Positions 1-8,300 of a stretch of 24,661 nt of DNA are shown here, piece after piece. The stretch is from JAEHDI01 sp035455185 (GTDB lineage: Bacteria; Acidobacteriota; Terriglobia; Bryobacterales; Bryobacteraceae): the NCBI GenBank assembly GCA_035455185.1, contig DATIFQ010000517.1, positions 1 to 24,661 on the forward strand. Reading direction: 5' to 3'. Each line of letters opens with the position of its first letter. The stretch's first letter is position 1. Both the position numbers and the translations under genes were made by a program. Below the pieces are notes generated by a model. It had not been told where the DNA came from, did no database searches, and saw only the letters and a list, made by a program, of their open reading frames with translations.

Positions 1-1
1 G

Positions 2-496
2 TCTCCGCCGTCTCCGCCGCCTCCACCGGCCCGCCGCTCCGAGCCGCCGCGTGCCGGAGCGGTATCGCGTACAACCCAGCCGCCAACCACGCCCGCAACA
101 GCGAAGCCCACCTCTCCAACACTAGGCGACAGCGGATGGAAACAGAAACTGCATGCCGCGTTTGTCGAGCTCGGCATGCCGTTCACCGCCGACGCCATCG
201 AACACTCCGACGTCACTGAGGTAGCCGGAGAATTGCAGTTTCTGACACCGAAGGACTTCAGGCTGTCGATGAAAGAGCCGGACCTACGGCGTGCGTTGAC
301 TCACCTGGGCTTCGCTTCGATGCGGCTGAAGGTCACATTTGGCGAGCCCACAGCCCCCGCACCCGTCGCGCCGCAAGAGCCGGCGACCGGTGACGAGAAT
401 GAACTGACCCGCCGTGCGCTGGCGCACCCGGAAGTGCAGCGGTTCCGCGAAACGTTCGGCGGACAGGTCCGCACGGTGAGAAATCTGAAAGAATAG
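2..496 (+). CDS. dnaX: DNA polymerase III subunit gamma/tau, C-terminal part (5' truncated)
   Basis: This is the 3' end of a gene that begins before the window; the frame is open from base 2. The first 50 or so codons encode a Pro/Ala/Thr/Ser-rich linker. A small folded region follows (GWKQKLHAAFVELGMPF onward), and the protein ends in HPEVQRFRETFGG and VRTVRNLKE. Such tails, predicted to contact the polymerase and clamp-loader partners, occur on acidobacterial DnaX proteins. The AAA+ clamp-loader core is outside the window, so the call rests on the tail and on the classical dnaX-ybaB-recR gene order that follows. In the holoenzyme the protein is the clamp-loader ATPase that ties the polymerase cores together at the fork. 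The linker is low complexity, as expected for tau. The identity is quite secure from context, less so from the visible sequence alone. Confidence 0.8.
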   Translation, partial: SPPSPPPPPARRSEPPRAGAVSRTTQPPTTPATAKPTSPTLGDSGWKQKLHAAFVELGMPFTADAIEHSDVTEVAGELQFLTPKDFRLSMKEPDLRRALTHLGFASMRLKVTFGEPTAPAPVAPQEPATGDENELTRRALAHPEVQRFRETFGGQVRTVRNLKE

Positions 497-585
497 TCGG
501 TGGCGTGTGGCTCATTTCACGCCGGACGTCCGAGTCCGTCCCGAACCTCGAGCCACGGGCTGCATGCCGACCGAAGGGAGCTTCC
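497..585 (+). other. dnaX-ybaB intercistronic spacer with inverted repeats
   Basis: This 89-base spacer is long for a gene pair that is usually close. It contains a 10-base perfect palindrome CGGACGTCCG (523-532), enclosed by a 7-base inverted repeat GTGGCTC (507-513) / GAGCCAC (550-556). Together these could fold into a stem over an inner hairpin in the mRNA. There is no T-run, so it is not a classical terminator. The Shine-Dalgarno-like GAAGGGAG of ybaB lies just downstream, at 573-580. Any effect on differential expression within the operon is inference. Confidence 0.3.
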
Positions 586-894
586 ATGAAACTGCCCGGA
601 AATTTGCAGGCGATGATGAAGCAGGCACAACAGATGCAGGAGCGCCTGCAGGAAGAGATTGCCCAGGTCCGCGTCGAGGCTTCGGCCGGCGGAGGGATGG
701 TGACCGTTCAGATGAGCGGCCAGAAGAACGTCCTCGGAGTCAGGATTGACCCGGAAGTCGCCGGCGACGTAGAGATGTTGCAGGACATGGTCATGGCCGC
801 CTGTAACGAGGCCGCCAAGAAGGTCGACGAGGCCATCCAGCAGAAAACCAGCGGCCTGCTTGGTGGTCTTGGTCTTCCTCCCGGGATGTTTTAG
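586..894 (+). CDS. ybaB: YbaB/EbfC family nucleoid-associated protein
   Basis: The product is a 102-residue YbaB/EbfC family DNA-binding protein, a small dimeric nucleoid-associated protein found beside dnaX and recR in many bacteria. The N-terminal helix is glutamine-rich and amphipathic (LQAMMKQAQQMQERLQEE). The typical core follows, including EASAGGGMVTVQMSGQ, a DPE segment and a helix with NEAAKKV. The protein ends in a Gly-rich tail LLGGLGLPPGMF. I chose the ATG at 586 because GAAGGGAG sits 5 bases before it and the family begins at this point. An upstream in-frame ATG at 505 would add 27 unrelated residues. The recR Shine-Dalgarno sequence AGGAG overlaps the stop codon, so the two genes are probably co-transcribed and co-translated. 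The identity is clear from length, motif and position. Confidence 0.95.
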   Translation: MKLPGNLQAMMKQAQQMQERLQEEIAQVRVEASAGGGMVTVQMSGQKNVLGVRIDPEVAGDVEMLQDMVMAACNEAAKKVDEAIQQKTSGLLGGLGLPPGMF

Positions 895-909
895 GAGCAC
901 GGAGCAGCC

Positions 910-1509
910 ATGCCCGATTTTGCGGAACCGCTGGCACGGCTCGTTCTCGAGTTCAAGCGCCTTCCCGGCATTGGCCAGAAATCTGCCCAGCGCATCGCCT
1001 TTCATGTGCTGCGCGGCAGCCGGGACGACGCAGCACGGCTTGCACAGGCCGTACTGGACGTCAAAGACAAACTGAGTCTCTGCGCCGTGTGCAACAACGT
1101 CAGTGACGGCGAGATGTGCCCGTTCTGCCTGGACCCCGGCCGTGACGGCTCAGTCATCTGCGTGGTTGAAGAACCCCATAACATCATGCCCGTTGAGACG
1201 ACGCGGCAGTACCAGGGGCTTTATCACGTCCTTCACGGGGCCATCTCGCCACTGCGCGGCGTGGGTCCGGACCAGTTGCGGATCAAGAGCCTGCTGGAGC
1301 GACTCGAAGGCAGCCCGGTGAAGGAGATCATCCTCGCTACGAATCCCACCGTCGAGGGTGAGGCGACCGCCTCCTACCTCGCGAGGTTACTGAAACCGCT
1401 GGGCCTCAAAGTGACGCGTATTGCGATGGGAATCCCGGTGGGAAGCGACCTCGATTTTGCGGACGAGGTGACCATGACAAAATCGCTTGAGAACCGCCGG
1501 GAATTGTAG
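910..1509 (+). CDS. recR: Recombination mediator RecR
   Basis: RecR (199 residues, normal length) works with RecO and RecF to load RecA at gaps and stalled forks. Domains in order are: a helix-hairpin-helix region at about 16-32 (RLPGIGQKSAQRIAFHV); a C4 zinc finger with C58, C61, C70 and C73 (LCAVCN...EMCPFC); and a Toprim domain at about 81-175 starting with VICVVEEPHNI, with GLYHVLHGAISPLRGVGPD typical of RecR. The ATG at 910 is preceded by GGAG-containing sequence and lies 15 bases after ybaB. The gene is the last of the dnaX-ybaB-recR unit. It ends only 3 bases from the stop codon of the opposing mtaB, and there is no hairpin between them. Confidence 0.97.
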   Translation: MPDFAEPLARLVLEFKRLPGIGQKSAQRIAFHVLRGSRDDAARLAQAVLDVKDKLSLCAVCNNVSDGEMCPFCLDPGRDGSVICVVEEPHNIMPVETTRQYQGLYHVLHGAISPLRGVGPDQLRIKSLLERLEGSPVKEIILATNPTVEGEATASYLARLLKPLGLKVTRIAMGIPVGSDLDFADEVTMTKSLENRREL

Positions 1510-1512
1510 GAA

Positions 1513-2817
1513 TCAGAACAGGATGTGGAACGGATCCTTCTCTCGCAGGCCGCTGGGCGTGACTCCGCCGATGGCCACTTCGATCAGTTGGTTCGGTTCG
1601 CGCGGCACGGCCACCTCCACCTTCAGGTAGTTATCGCTCAGCGCCGTTCCCTCTTGTTCCAGCGTCACAACGGACAGCCGTTTCCCCACCATGCGCCGAC
1701 GGAATTCGAGGTTTTTGTCGACGGCCAGTTCTCTCAGAATCCGATTTCGATGCTTGCGAACCGGAATTGGAACCTGACCCGTCATCTCCGCGGCTGGCGT
1801 GCTGGGACGCCCGGAGTATGTGAACACGTGCAAATACGTAAAAGGCAGGCTATCGATGAACGAACGGTTCTCTTCGAACTCCTCATCGGTCTCGCCTGGA
1901 AAACCGACCATCACGTCCGCGCCAATCGCCGCGTCGGGCATAAGCGCGCGCGCTTTTCGGATGCGATCTTCGTAGTGCCGGGGCCGGTACTTGCGGCGCA
2001 TCCGGCGGAGCACGCTATCGGAACCCGTCTGCAGCGGTGCATGCACGTGCCCGGCAATACGCGGCGATGACGCCATCAGTCCCAGCAGGTCGTCGGAGAG
2101 ATCCATTGGCTCAATCGAACTGAGCCGCAGCCGCTCGATGGCGGTCTCCTCCAGAAGGCGCCGTACGAGATCGGCAAGTCTCATCTGGATGCCTGCTTCC
2201 CTGCCCCACCGGCCGAGGTTGATGCCGCTCAGGACCACTTCGCGGTAGCGGAGGCTGAGCCGCCGTACCCGTTCGACCACTTCATCGGGCTGTGCGCTCC
2301 GGCTTCGCCCGCGCACGGACGGGATGATGCAGAAGGAACATCGGTTGCTGCATCCATCCTGGATCTTGAGGTTTGGCCGGGTGCGGTCGCCAGCAGCGTC
2401 CTCGACCGGCGCGGCGAGGAATTCCTGCTGCGCGAAAATGTCTCCGACGAAGATCTGGCCATGGTATGGAGTTGTCGCGCCCTCCTCCCGCAGAATTTCC
2501 GGAATCCGGACCTTGTGGGAGTTCCCGACCACCCATGTCACACCGGGCATGGCGGCCAATTCTTCCGGAGCTCGCTGGGCGTAGCATCCCGTAACCAGAA
2601 TTCGGGCCGCAGGGTTTTCCCGGCGCACCCTGCGGACGGTCTGCCGAACATCCTCGTCCGCCGACGCGGTCACGGTGCAAGTGTTCAGAATGACAAGATC
2701 CGCCTGTCGGCACTCTCGGGCGGTCTCGAAACCGTCACGTTCGAGCGCCGTCTCCAGTGCCGCCCCGTCGGCCTGGGTAGCCCGGCAGCCGAAATTTTGG
2801 ATGAAGAACGTGCCCAC
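1513..2817 (-). CDS. mtaB: tRNA t6A37 methylthiotransferase (MtaB-type radical SAM enzyme)
   Basis: A 434-residue methylthiotransferase that adds a methylthio group to t6A37 of ANN-decoding tRNAs (ms2t6A), using two 4Fe-4S clusters and S-adenosylmethionine. The N-terminal UPF0004 domain carries the three cluster cysteines C11, C47 and C78 (FGCRATQ, LNTCTVT, VTGCYAQ). The radical-SAM CxxxCxxC is C156, C160, C163 (DGCSNRCSFC). A TRAM-like C-terminus (about 380-434) would bind tRNA. The FGCRATQ opening and overall length favour MtaB over MiaB or RimO. The start codon is GTG at 2817, with no clear Shine-Dalgarno sequence; a TACAAT box lies only 9 bases before it. The upstream M50 protease gene ends 49 bases away on the same strand. 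The gene converges with recR. Confidence 0.92.
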   Translation of the reverse strand: MGTFFIQNFGCRATQADGAALETALERDGFETARECRQADLVILNTCTVTASADEDVRQTVRRVRRENPAARILVTGCYAQRAPEELAAMPGVTWVVGNSHKVRIPEILREEGATTPYHGQIFVGDIFAQQEFLAAPVEDAAGDRTRPNLKIQDGCSNRCSFCIIPSVRGRSRSAQPDEVVERVRRLSLRYREVVLSGINLGRWGREAGIQMRLADLVRRLLEETAIERLRLSSIEPMDLSDDLLGLMASSPRIAGHVHAPLQTGSDSVLRRMRRKYRPRHYEDRIRKARALMPDAAIGADVMVGFPGETDEEFEENRSFIDSLPFTYLHVFTYSGRPSTPAAEMTGQVPIPVRKHRNRILRELAVDKNLEFRRRMVGKRLSVVTLEQEGTALSDNYLKVEVAVPREPNQLIEVAIGGVTPSGLREKDPFHILF

Positions 2818-2826
2818 TTACTTATG

Positions 2827-2832
2827 ATTGTA
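2827..2832 (-). promoter_or_regulatory. -10-like TACAAT box just before mtaB
   Basis: On the minus strand the start region reads GTACAAT, nine bases, then the GTG of mtaB. No Shine-Dalgarno sequence is visible. If this is a genuine -10 element, transcription would begin almost at the start codon, giving a leaderless or nearly leaderless mRNA. No good -35 box is present. The box lies in the 49-base gap after the M50 protease gene. Confidence 0.3.
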
Positions 2833-2866
2833 CGGAATCCCTCAGCTGAGTGCCGATCCACGAGTC

Positions 2867-3991
2867 TTACTTTCCGGGCCGCAAACCGAAACGCCGGACA
2901 AGGATATACTCCGCCAGATTCTCGTTGGTCAGGAGGCCGACAAGCCGATCGCCCTCCATGACGAGCGCGCACGCCTTCGACTGTCCGAGGAGCGGAAGCG
3001 CTTCCACAAGATCGATGTTGGGTGAGACGCGGACGAAGTCGCGGTCCATAGCGCCGGCCACGTAGGCCTCCGGCCCCTCCGACGCGAGGGCCTTCAGCAG
3101 CGCGGTCCGGCTGAGCATGCCCACAACCTGCTCCCCGTGAACCACGGGAAAGTCCTGCTGGCTCGTGGCCAGCAGCAGATTCGCGGCATCCCGGATGGTG
3201 TCACCGTGGGACAGTGTCCGGAAGTCGGTGACCATCGCCGATCTCACTGGCGCACCTTGCATATACAGGCGCCCGACGGCCAGTGTACCTTCCTGGGCCG
3301 CACCGAGATAGACAAAGAATGCGATAAACACCAGAAGGAAATTCATCGAGAGCAGTCCGTAGAGGCCCAGCGCAATGGCGAGAAATCTCCCCGCCGCCGC
3401 GGCAATGCGGGTGGCCTCCTCCTCGGGCCTCCGCAGAGCCAACAGCGAGCGCAGAATGCGGCCGCCGTCCATCGGAAACGCCGGCAGCAGGTTGAAGATC
3501 GCGAGAACCAGATTGCCGCCGGCGATCTTCACCCACAATGTCGCGGCGGCTGGGTCTTCGAGAGAGGCCAGTGATGGCAACCCTCCCAGCTGTGCCAGTG
3601 TACCGACTATCGCGCCGGCGATGACAAGGTTCACAGCCGGCCCCGCAATCGAAATCCAGAGCTCTTCACGCGGTCTCGGGTTGCGTTCAAGACGCGCCAC
3701 GCCCCCTATCGGGAACATGACGATCTCCAGAGTCCGGATGCCGTAGCGCCGCGATACGATCGCGTGGCCGAGTTCATGGAGCAGAACAGAGCCAAACAGC
3801 GCCAGGACATATAGCACATACGACCAGCCCGTGCTCCCGCTGCCCGCTCCAACAACCACCAGGAAAACGAGGAGCAGCAGGAACGTGAAGTGAAAACGCA
3901 CCGGCACCCCGGCGATCCGCACGACTCCTACCGTCCCGGGAATACGACTGTCCGCTCGGGATGCCTGCCCTTTTTGCGTCTCGGTTTCCAC
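2867..3991 (-). CDS. M50-family site-2-type metalloprotease with tandem CBS domains
   Basis: An intramembrane zinc protease of the M50 family (SpoIVFB/Rip3-like). The frame is open to a TTG at 4048 (393 residues). I favour the GTG at 3991 (374 residues), which has AGAGG 7 bases upstream; the extra 19 residues are basic and not conserved-looking. In the long form, the zinc motif HELGH is at 91-95, within a membrane segment. The second motif NLLPAFPMDGGR is at 186-197, with D194 as the third zinc ligand. Further hydrophobic segments lie near 56-70 and 222-252. Two CBS domains occupy about 265-322 and 328-385, on the cytoplasmic side; such CBS pairs can bind adenine nucleotides and tune the protease. 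The substrate cannot be told from the sequence. The gene is divergent from a CreD-family membrane protein, so an envelope-stress role is plausible but inferred. Confidence 0.88.
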   Translation of the reverse strand: METETQKGQASRADSRIPGTVGVVRIAGVPVRFHFTFLLLLVFLVVVGAGSGSTGWSYVLYVLALFGSVLLHELGHAIVSRRYGIRTLEIVMFPIGGVARLERNPRPREELWISIAGPAVNLVIAGAIVGTLAQLGGLPSLASLEDPAAATLWVKIAGGNLVLAIFNLLPAFPMDGGRILRSLLALRRPEEEATRIAAAAGRFLAIALGLYGLLSMNFLLVFIAFFVYLGAAQEGTLAVGRLYMQGAPVRSAMVTDFRTLSHGDTIRDAANLLLATSQQDFPVVHGEQVVGMLSRTALLKALASEGPEAYVAGAMDRDFVRVSPNIDLVEALPLLGQSKACALVMEGDRLVGLLTNENLAEYILVRRFGLRPGK

Positions 3992-4058
3992 GCGCCTACC
4001 TCTCACAGTAGCAGAGCGGGCGGATCGTTTATGATGCTTACTTCGCAATACAAAGTAC

Positions 4059-4091
4059 TTGACAATCAGAACTACTTCATGAATACTTCAC
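4059..4091 (+). promoter_or_regulatory. creD promoter region with cre-tag-like direct repeat
   Basis: A perfect -35 hexamer TTGACA (4059-4064) is followed, after 17 bases, by AATACT (4082-4087), which matches 4 of 6 positions of the -10 consensus. Within this stretch, TTCAT (4076-4080), six bases, then TTCAC (4087-4091) form a direct repeat. It differs at one position from TTCAC-N6-TTCAC, the E. coli CreB-binding tag upstream of creD. A wider view is TACTTCA (4073-4079) repeated at 4084-4090, an 11-base period. The palindrome TTCATGAA (4076-4083) lies in the same place. The repeat overlaps the proposed -10 box, which would suit repression better than activation, or else the real promoter differs. 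Confidence 0.45.
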
Positions 4092-4110
4092 TAGAGGAGA
4101 ATATATTCCT

Positions 4111-5325
4111 GTGATCAAACGCATCATCGCCATCGCGTTCATCTTCTTCTGCGCAGCCGTCGCCTGGGCGGTACTCGGAGCGACCATTTTCTCGCGGACG
4201 TATGATTCCGACCTACGGCTGAAGGGCCGAGTGGTCTCTTCCTGGGGCGCCCCACACGTGCAACGTCCTCCCCGGGCGTGTTACGACCGCCGCGTGCCGA
4301 AGACTGTGGAAACGGTTGAGGACGGCAGAAAGGTCCTGCGCACGACGCAAGAGACGGTCTCAACCGTGCTTCCGCTCGAGGGAAGCAGGGTCCGTGCCGG
4401 CCTGAATCTCGAGCACCGGCAGAAGGGACTGCTCTGGTACAGCACGTACAGGGTTGTGTTCGGAGGGACGTACACATTCCGCAACACGAGCGATGCGGAA
4501 CAGCAGGTCCGCTTCATTCTGGATTTCCCCGCGGAACAGGCCATTTATGACGACCTGACATTCGCCGTAGGTGGCGTCCCGGTCCCATTCGACGGCGGAG
4601 AGAAATCGGCCTCGGCCACGGCCCCCGTGCCGCCCGGCAAGACGGTGCAGTTGACCGTAGGGTACCGCTCGCAGGGGGTCGAGAGCTGGCGGTACAACTT
4701 CGGCGCCGACGTAGCCCAAGTGAAGGATTTCAGCCTCCGGATGACGACCGACTTCAAGGATATCGACTTTCCGGAGAACGCCCTGTCTCCGTCAGAGAAG
4801 CGGGAAACGCAAGACGGCTGGGACCTCGCATGGAACTACAAGAACCTGGTCACGGGTTTCAACATCGGAATGATCATGCCTGAAAAGCTTCAGCCGGGTC
4901 CGCTGGCCGGGAGGATCAGTTTTTTCGCACCAGTCTCCTTGTTCTTTTTCTTCTTCCTGATGCTGGTGATCACAACGTTGCGCGGAATCGACCTGCATCC
5001 GGTGAACTATTTCTTCCTGGCCGGCGCCTTCTTTTCGTTCCACCTGCTGCTCGCCTATCTGGTGGACCACGTCTCGATACACGCCGCTTTTGTGATCTGT
5101 TCGGCGGTGTCGATCTTCCTGGTTGTGAGCTATCTCCGCCTGGTAGTCGGGATACGATTCGCGGCCGTCGAGGCGGGCCTGGCGCAGCTCATCTACCTGG
5201 TGCTGTTCTCCTACGCCTTCTTCTTCAAAGGCTTCACCGGACTGGCGATCACGATCGGATCGATTCTGACGCTGTTCGTCGTGATGCAGATTACCGGCCG
5301 CATCCGCTGGGCGGAAAAATTCTGA
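4111..5325 (+). CDS. creD: CreD-family inner membrane protein
   Basis: A 404-residue membrane protein of the CreD family (PF06123). In enterobacteria, CreD is induced by the CreBC two-component system and contributes to envelope integrity and colicin E2 and beta-lactam phenotypes; its biochemical activity is unknown. A single N-terminal membrane segment (about 4-26) is followed by a large periplasmic region (about 27-265). Six hydrophobic segments then run from about residue 268 to the end. The C-terminal block TTLRGIDLHPVNYFFLAGAF through SYLRLVVGIRFA resembles the family signature (a G-L-x-I-H-P-x-Q/N-Y type motif). The start is GTG at 4111 with AGGAG at 4095-4099. The protein is somewhat shorter than E. 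coli CreD. No creBC genes are in the window. The family assignment is good; the gene symbol is by similarity only. Confidence 0.78.
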   Translation: MIKRIIAIAFIFFCAAVAWAVLGATIFSRTYDSDLRLKGRVVSSWGAPHVQRPPRACYDRRVPKTVETVEDGRKVLRTTQETVSTVLPLEGSRVRAGLNLEHRQKGLLWYSTYRVVFGGTYTFRNTSDAEQQVRFILDFPAEQAIYDDLTFAVGGVPVPFDGGEKSASATAPVPPGKTVQLTVGYRSQGVESWRYNFGADVAQVKDFSLRMTTDFKDIDFPENALSPSEKRETQDGWDLAWNYKNLVTGFNIGMIMPEKLQPGPLAGRISFFAPVSLFFFFFLMLVITTLRGIDLHPVNYFFLAGAFFSFHLLLAYLVDHVSIHAAFVICSAVSIFLVVSYLRLVVGIRFAAVEAGLAQLIYLVLFSYAFFFKGFTGLAITIGSILTLFVVMQITGRIRWAEKF

Positions 5326-5331
5326 GAGAAG

Positions 5332-5365
5332 TTGAGGGCCGGTTTCGCCACCGGCCCAGACTCAA
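5332..5365. terminator. Hairpin between convergent creD and smc
   Basis: GGGCCGGT (5336-5343) and ACCGGCCC (5350-5357) form a perfect 8-base stem around a 6-base loop. The stem is extended by TTGAG (5332-5336, sharing one base with the inner stem) against CTCAA (5361-5365), with a small bulge. It lies 7 bases past the creD stop and covers the smc stop codon at 5362-5364. There is no T-run on either strand, so if it terminates transcription it does so as a stem without a clear U-tract. Confidence 0.4.
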
Positions 5366-8300
5366 TTCGGTGCGCCTTGAAGCCCCGCCGCCACTGGCGC
5401 GACCATCGGCAGTGGGGGAGCCAGCGGTTGGAAACGGACCGACACGAGCCGGGAGACGCCAGGCTCCTGCATCGTCACGCCGTAGAGCGCCTGCGCCACC
5501 TCCATAGTTCGCTTGGCGTGGGTGATGATGATGAACTGGGTCTGCTCGGACATCTCCTTGAGCAAGCGCGTCAGCCGCTGGATATTCGCTTCGTCAAGCG
5601 GCGCGTCCACTTCATCGAGGATGCAGAACGGGCTCGGCTGATAGCGGAAGATCGCCATCAGGAGCGCCAGCGCCGTGAGCGCCTTTTCACCGCCGGAAAG
5701 CAACAGCACGTTCTGGAGCTTCTTGCCCGGCGGCGACGCGACGATGTCAATCCCCGATTCTCCGACGTTCGATTCGTCCGTCAGCCGCATCTCGCCGATG
5801 CCTCCGCCAAAGAGCGTCTTGAACATCTCGCGGAAGTTCGCGTTGATCGCCTCAAACGCCTCGGCAAAGCGGCGCCTTGTCTCGACATCGATGTCGTGGA
5901 TGGCCTTTTCCGTGTCGCGAATCGAGTCCAGCAGATCTTGGCGCTGCGTATTAAGGAAGTCGTACCGCTGCCTGGCCTCTTCGTACTCCTCGAGGGCCTG
6001 CGGATTCACCGGTCCGAGGGCTTCAATCCGCGACTTCACCTGTTGGAACTTCTCCTCGGTCTCCGCAAGTGCCAGTTCGTCGATCTCAGCTTCCTCGGGT
6101 TGAGCCAGTTCCTGGATCGGAACATTCAGATCTTTCCGGCTCGTCTCGTCGAGGAACTTGAGCTCGGACTGACGCTTCACCAGCTCCAGTTCGATCTGCG
6201 AGCGTCGCTCCTGCGCCTCCTGCGCCGCGGCGCGCAGACTCTTGAGCGATTCTTCGAGCCCGGCGAGGGAGGCGCGGGCGCCCGTCTCGCTTTCAGTCAG
6301 TTGCGCAACACCCGACTCTGCGTCTGAAATCTCGCCCGACAACGATGCCGCGCGCTGGTCCAACTCAATATTGTTAGCGAGCAGCCGGGCGCGCTCAACC
6401 CCGAGCCGCTCGGTCTCGCCCGCGATCTCCTGCCTCCGGACGGCGATCTCGTTGAGCTGGCCCTCAATCCGCGTCTTCGAGTCCCGCTCGGCACGGGCCC
6501 GTTCTTCCTGTCCCGCCAGTTCCGCCCGAAGGGCCGAGTGTTCCTCGCCGATGCCGGCCGCCGCGGTCTGAAGCTGCTCGAGTTCCTGTCTGGCGGCCTC
6601 CAGCGAAAATTCCTGTTGCCGGCGAGCCTCCTCCCTCTCTTCCAGGAACCGGCCCACCTCTTCCCGTTTCGCCTCGGAGCGCTCTTTCTCTTGCCCCAGC
6701 CGGCCTAATTCGAGGTGCGCCACCGACAACCGGGAGTTCGCCCGCGTCAGTTCCTCAGCCAGCTTTCGCATCTCGTGGTCGAGCGCAAGCGCCTCTTTTT
6801 CCTGGCCCTGTTGCTCGGTACGGAGCCGTTCGAGTTCCTGTTCCAGGACCGACACTTCCCGCTCCAGGCTCTCGAGCGCGACCCTGACAGCCTCGAGTTC
6901 CGTCTGCCGGGAGTGGAACTGGCTGCTCAACTCGCGCAACTCACGCTTCAGTGCGAGCGGACCACTGCCGGTCTTCTTGCCGCCGCTAACCGCCTGGCTC
7001 GAGTAACAGATGCCGTCGGGAAGGAGGAAATAGAGCCCTGGATACTGGGACGCCAACCGCTGCGCCGCCACCCGGTCTTCCGCCAGAAAACAGCGTGCCA
7101 GCCGTGGCAGCAGTTCCACCGGAGCGTGCGTCAGGCCGTTCGTAAGCTTAAGGACGTCGCTTAGCCGCGAGATGATTCCCGTCTCGGGGCCGATGGCGGG
7201 CTCTTCGTGCCGGAGATCGCCACCGTCCGCGTCGCCCTTTGGGTGAACTAGAAACGTTGCCCGGCCTTCGAGATCACTTCGCAGCAGGTCGATGCCCCGC
7301 TCCGCCTGATTCCAGCTCTCGACTACGACGTATTCCAGCTCATCGTGGAGGAACTCTTCCGCCGCCTTTTCGAATGCCGCGTCGACATCGACGAAGTCGG
7401 CCAGGACGCCGAGCGGCTTGAGGTCGTTCGCCTGGCCCTGGTCGATCGCCGTGAACAGGCGCTTGACCGATTCCGTCGTGTACGCTCGGTGCGACAGAAT
7501 TTCCTGGAGCGAGTCCCGCCGCGCCTTGATGCCGGAGAATTCGGACCGCAGCCGGTCGAGTTGCTGCCGCGTCTCGGCGGCTCGGGTCCGGCGGTCCGCC
7601 AACGCTTCCTCCGCACGGCGGCGCTGCTCGACGGTCGATTCGAGTTCGAGTTGCCGGGCAGCCGCCTTCTCCGATAATTCTTTCCGGCTGGTCTCCAGCC
7701 ACTCGAGATCCGTGAGCGCCGATTGCTCCTCTTTCCGGGCTCGCGCCGTGTCGCGCTCCAGCGATGCCAGGTACCCTTCCACCTGCGCAAGCTCGTTCTT
7801 CAGCGTCGACGATTCGCCTAGCAGCCGCAATACGGACTGGCGCGTGGCCTCGATCTGCTGCTCGCGGCCGCGCAATGAATCCTGAAGCTTCTCGCGCTCC
7901 GTCGACTTCGCTGACAGCCGTTCTCGCGATGAATCCAACTGCTGCTCCAGCTCGGCGATTCTGGCGAGTTGGGCATCCAGTTCCAATTGCAGCGCAGTGG
8001 CGCGGCCCGAAAGCTGCTCGGCTTCGGCCTCACCCTGCGAAAGCCGCTCCTCGATGGAAGCAATCTGCTGTGCTTGGTTTGCCAACTGGCCCCGTGTGCG
8101 TTCCGCTTCGAGTTGGAGATCCGCAAGGCGGCGACGCGCGCCGGTAAGTTCGTTCTCGATCCGGTACGTTTCCTTCTGGAGCCGGCTGTACTCCTCCTGT
8201 CGGCTCGCGACGTCGCCCGAAATCCGTTGGAACTCCGTCACCGCCACGTTCAGATCGAGGGCGGTCTTCGCGGCGTCTCGCTCCAGCATGCGATATCGGC

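Noticed and set aside
2841..2850. Perfect palindrome CTCAGCTGAG between the M50 protease and mtaB
   Set aside because: It is short, has no loop or T-run, and has no clear link to a promoter, so it is too weak to call an operator.
5332..6327. A 331-codon plus-strand frame following creD
   Set aside because: It is antisense to the SMC C-terminal head and coiled coil, and is rich in Arg/Leu/His as a mirror of coiled-coil codons; there is no supporting motif.
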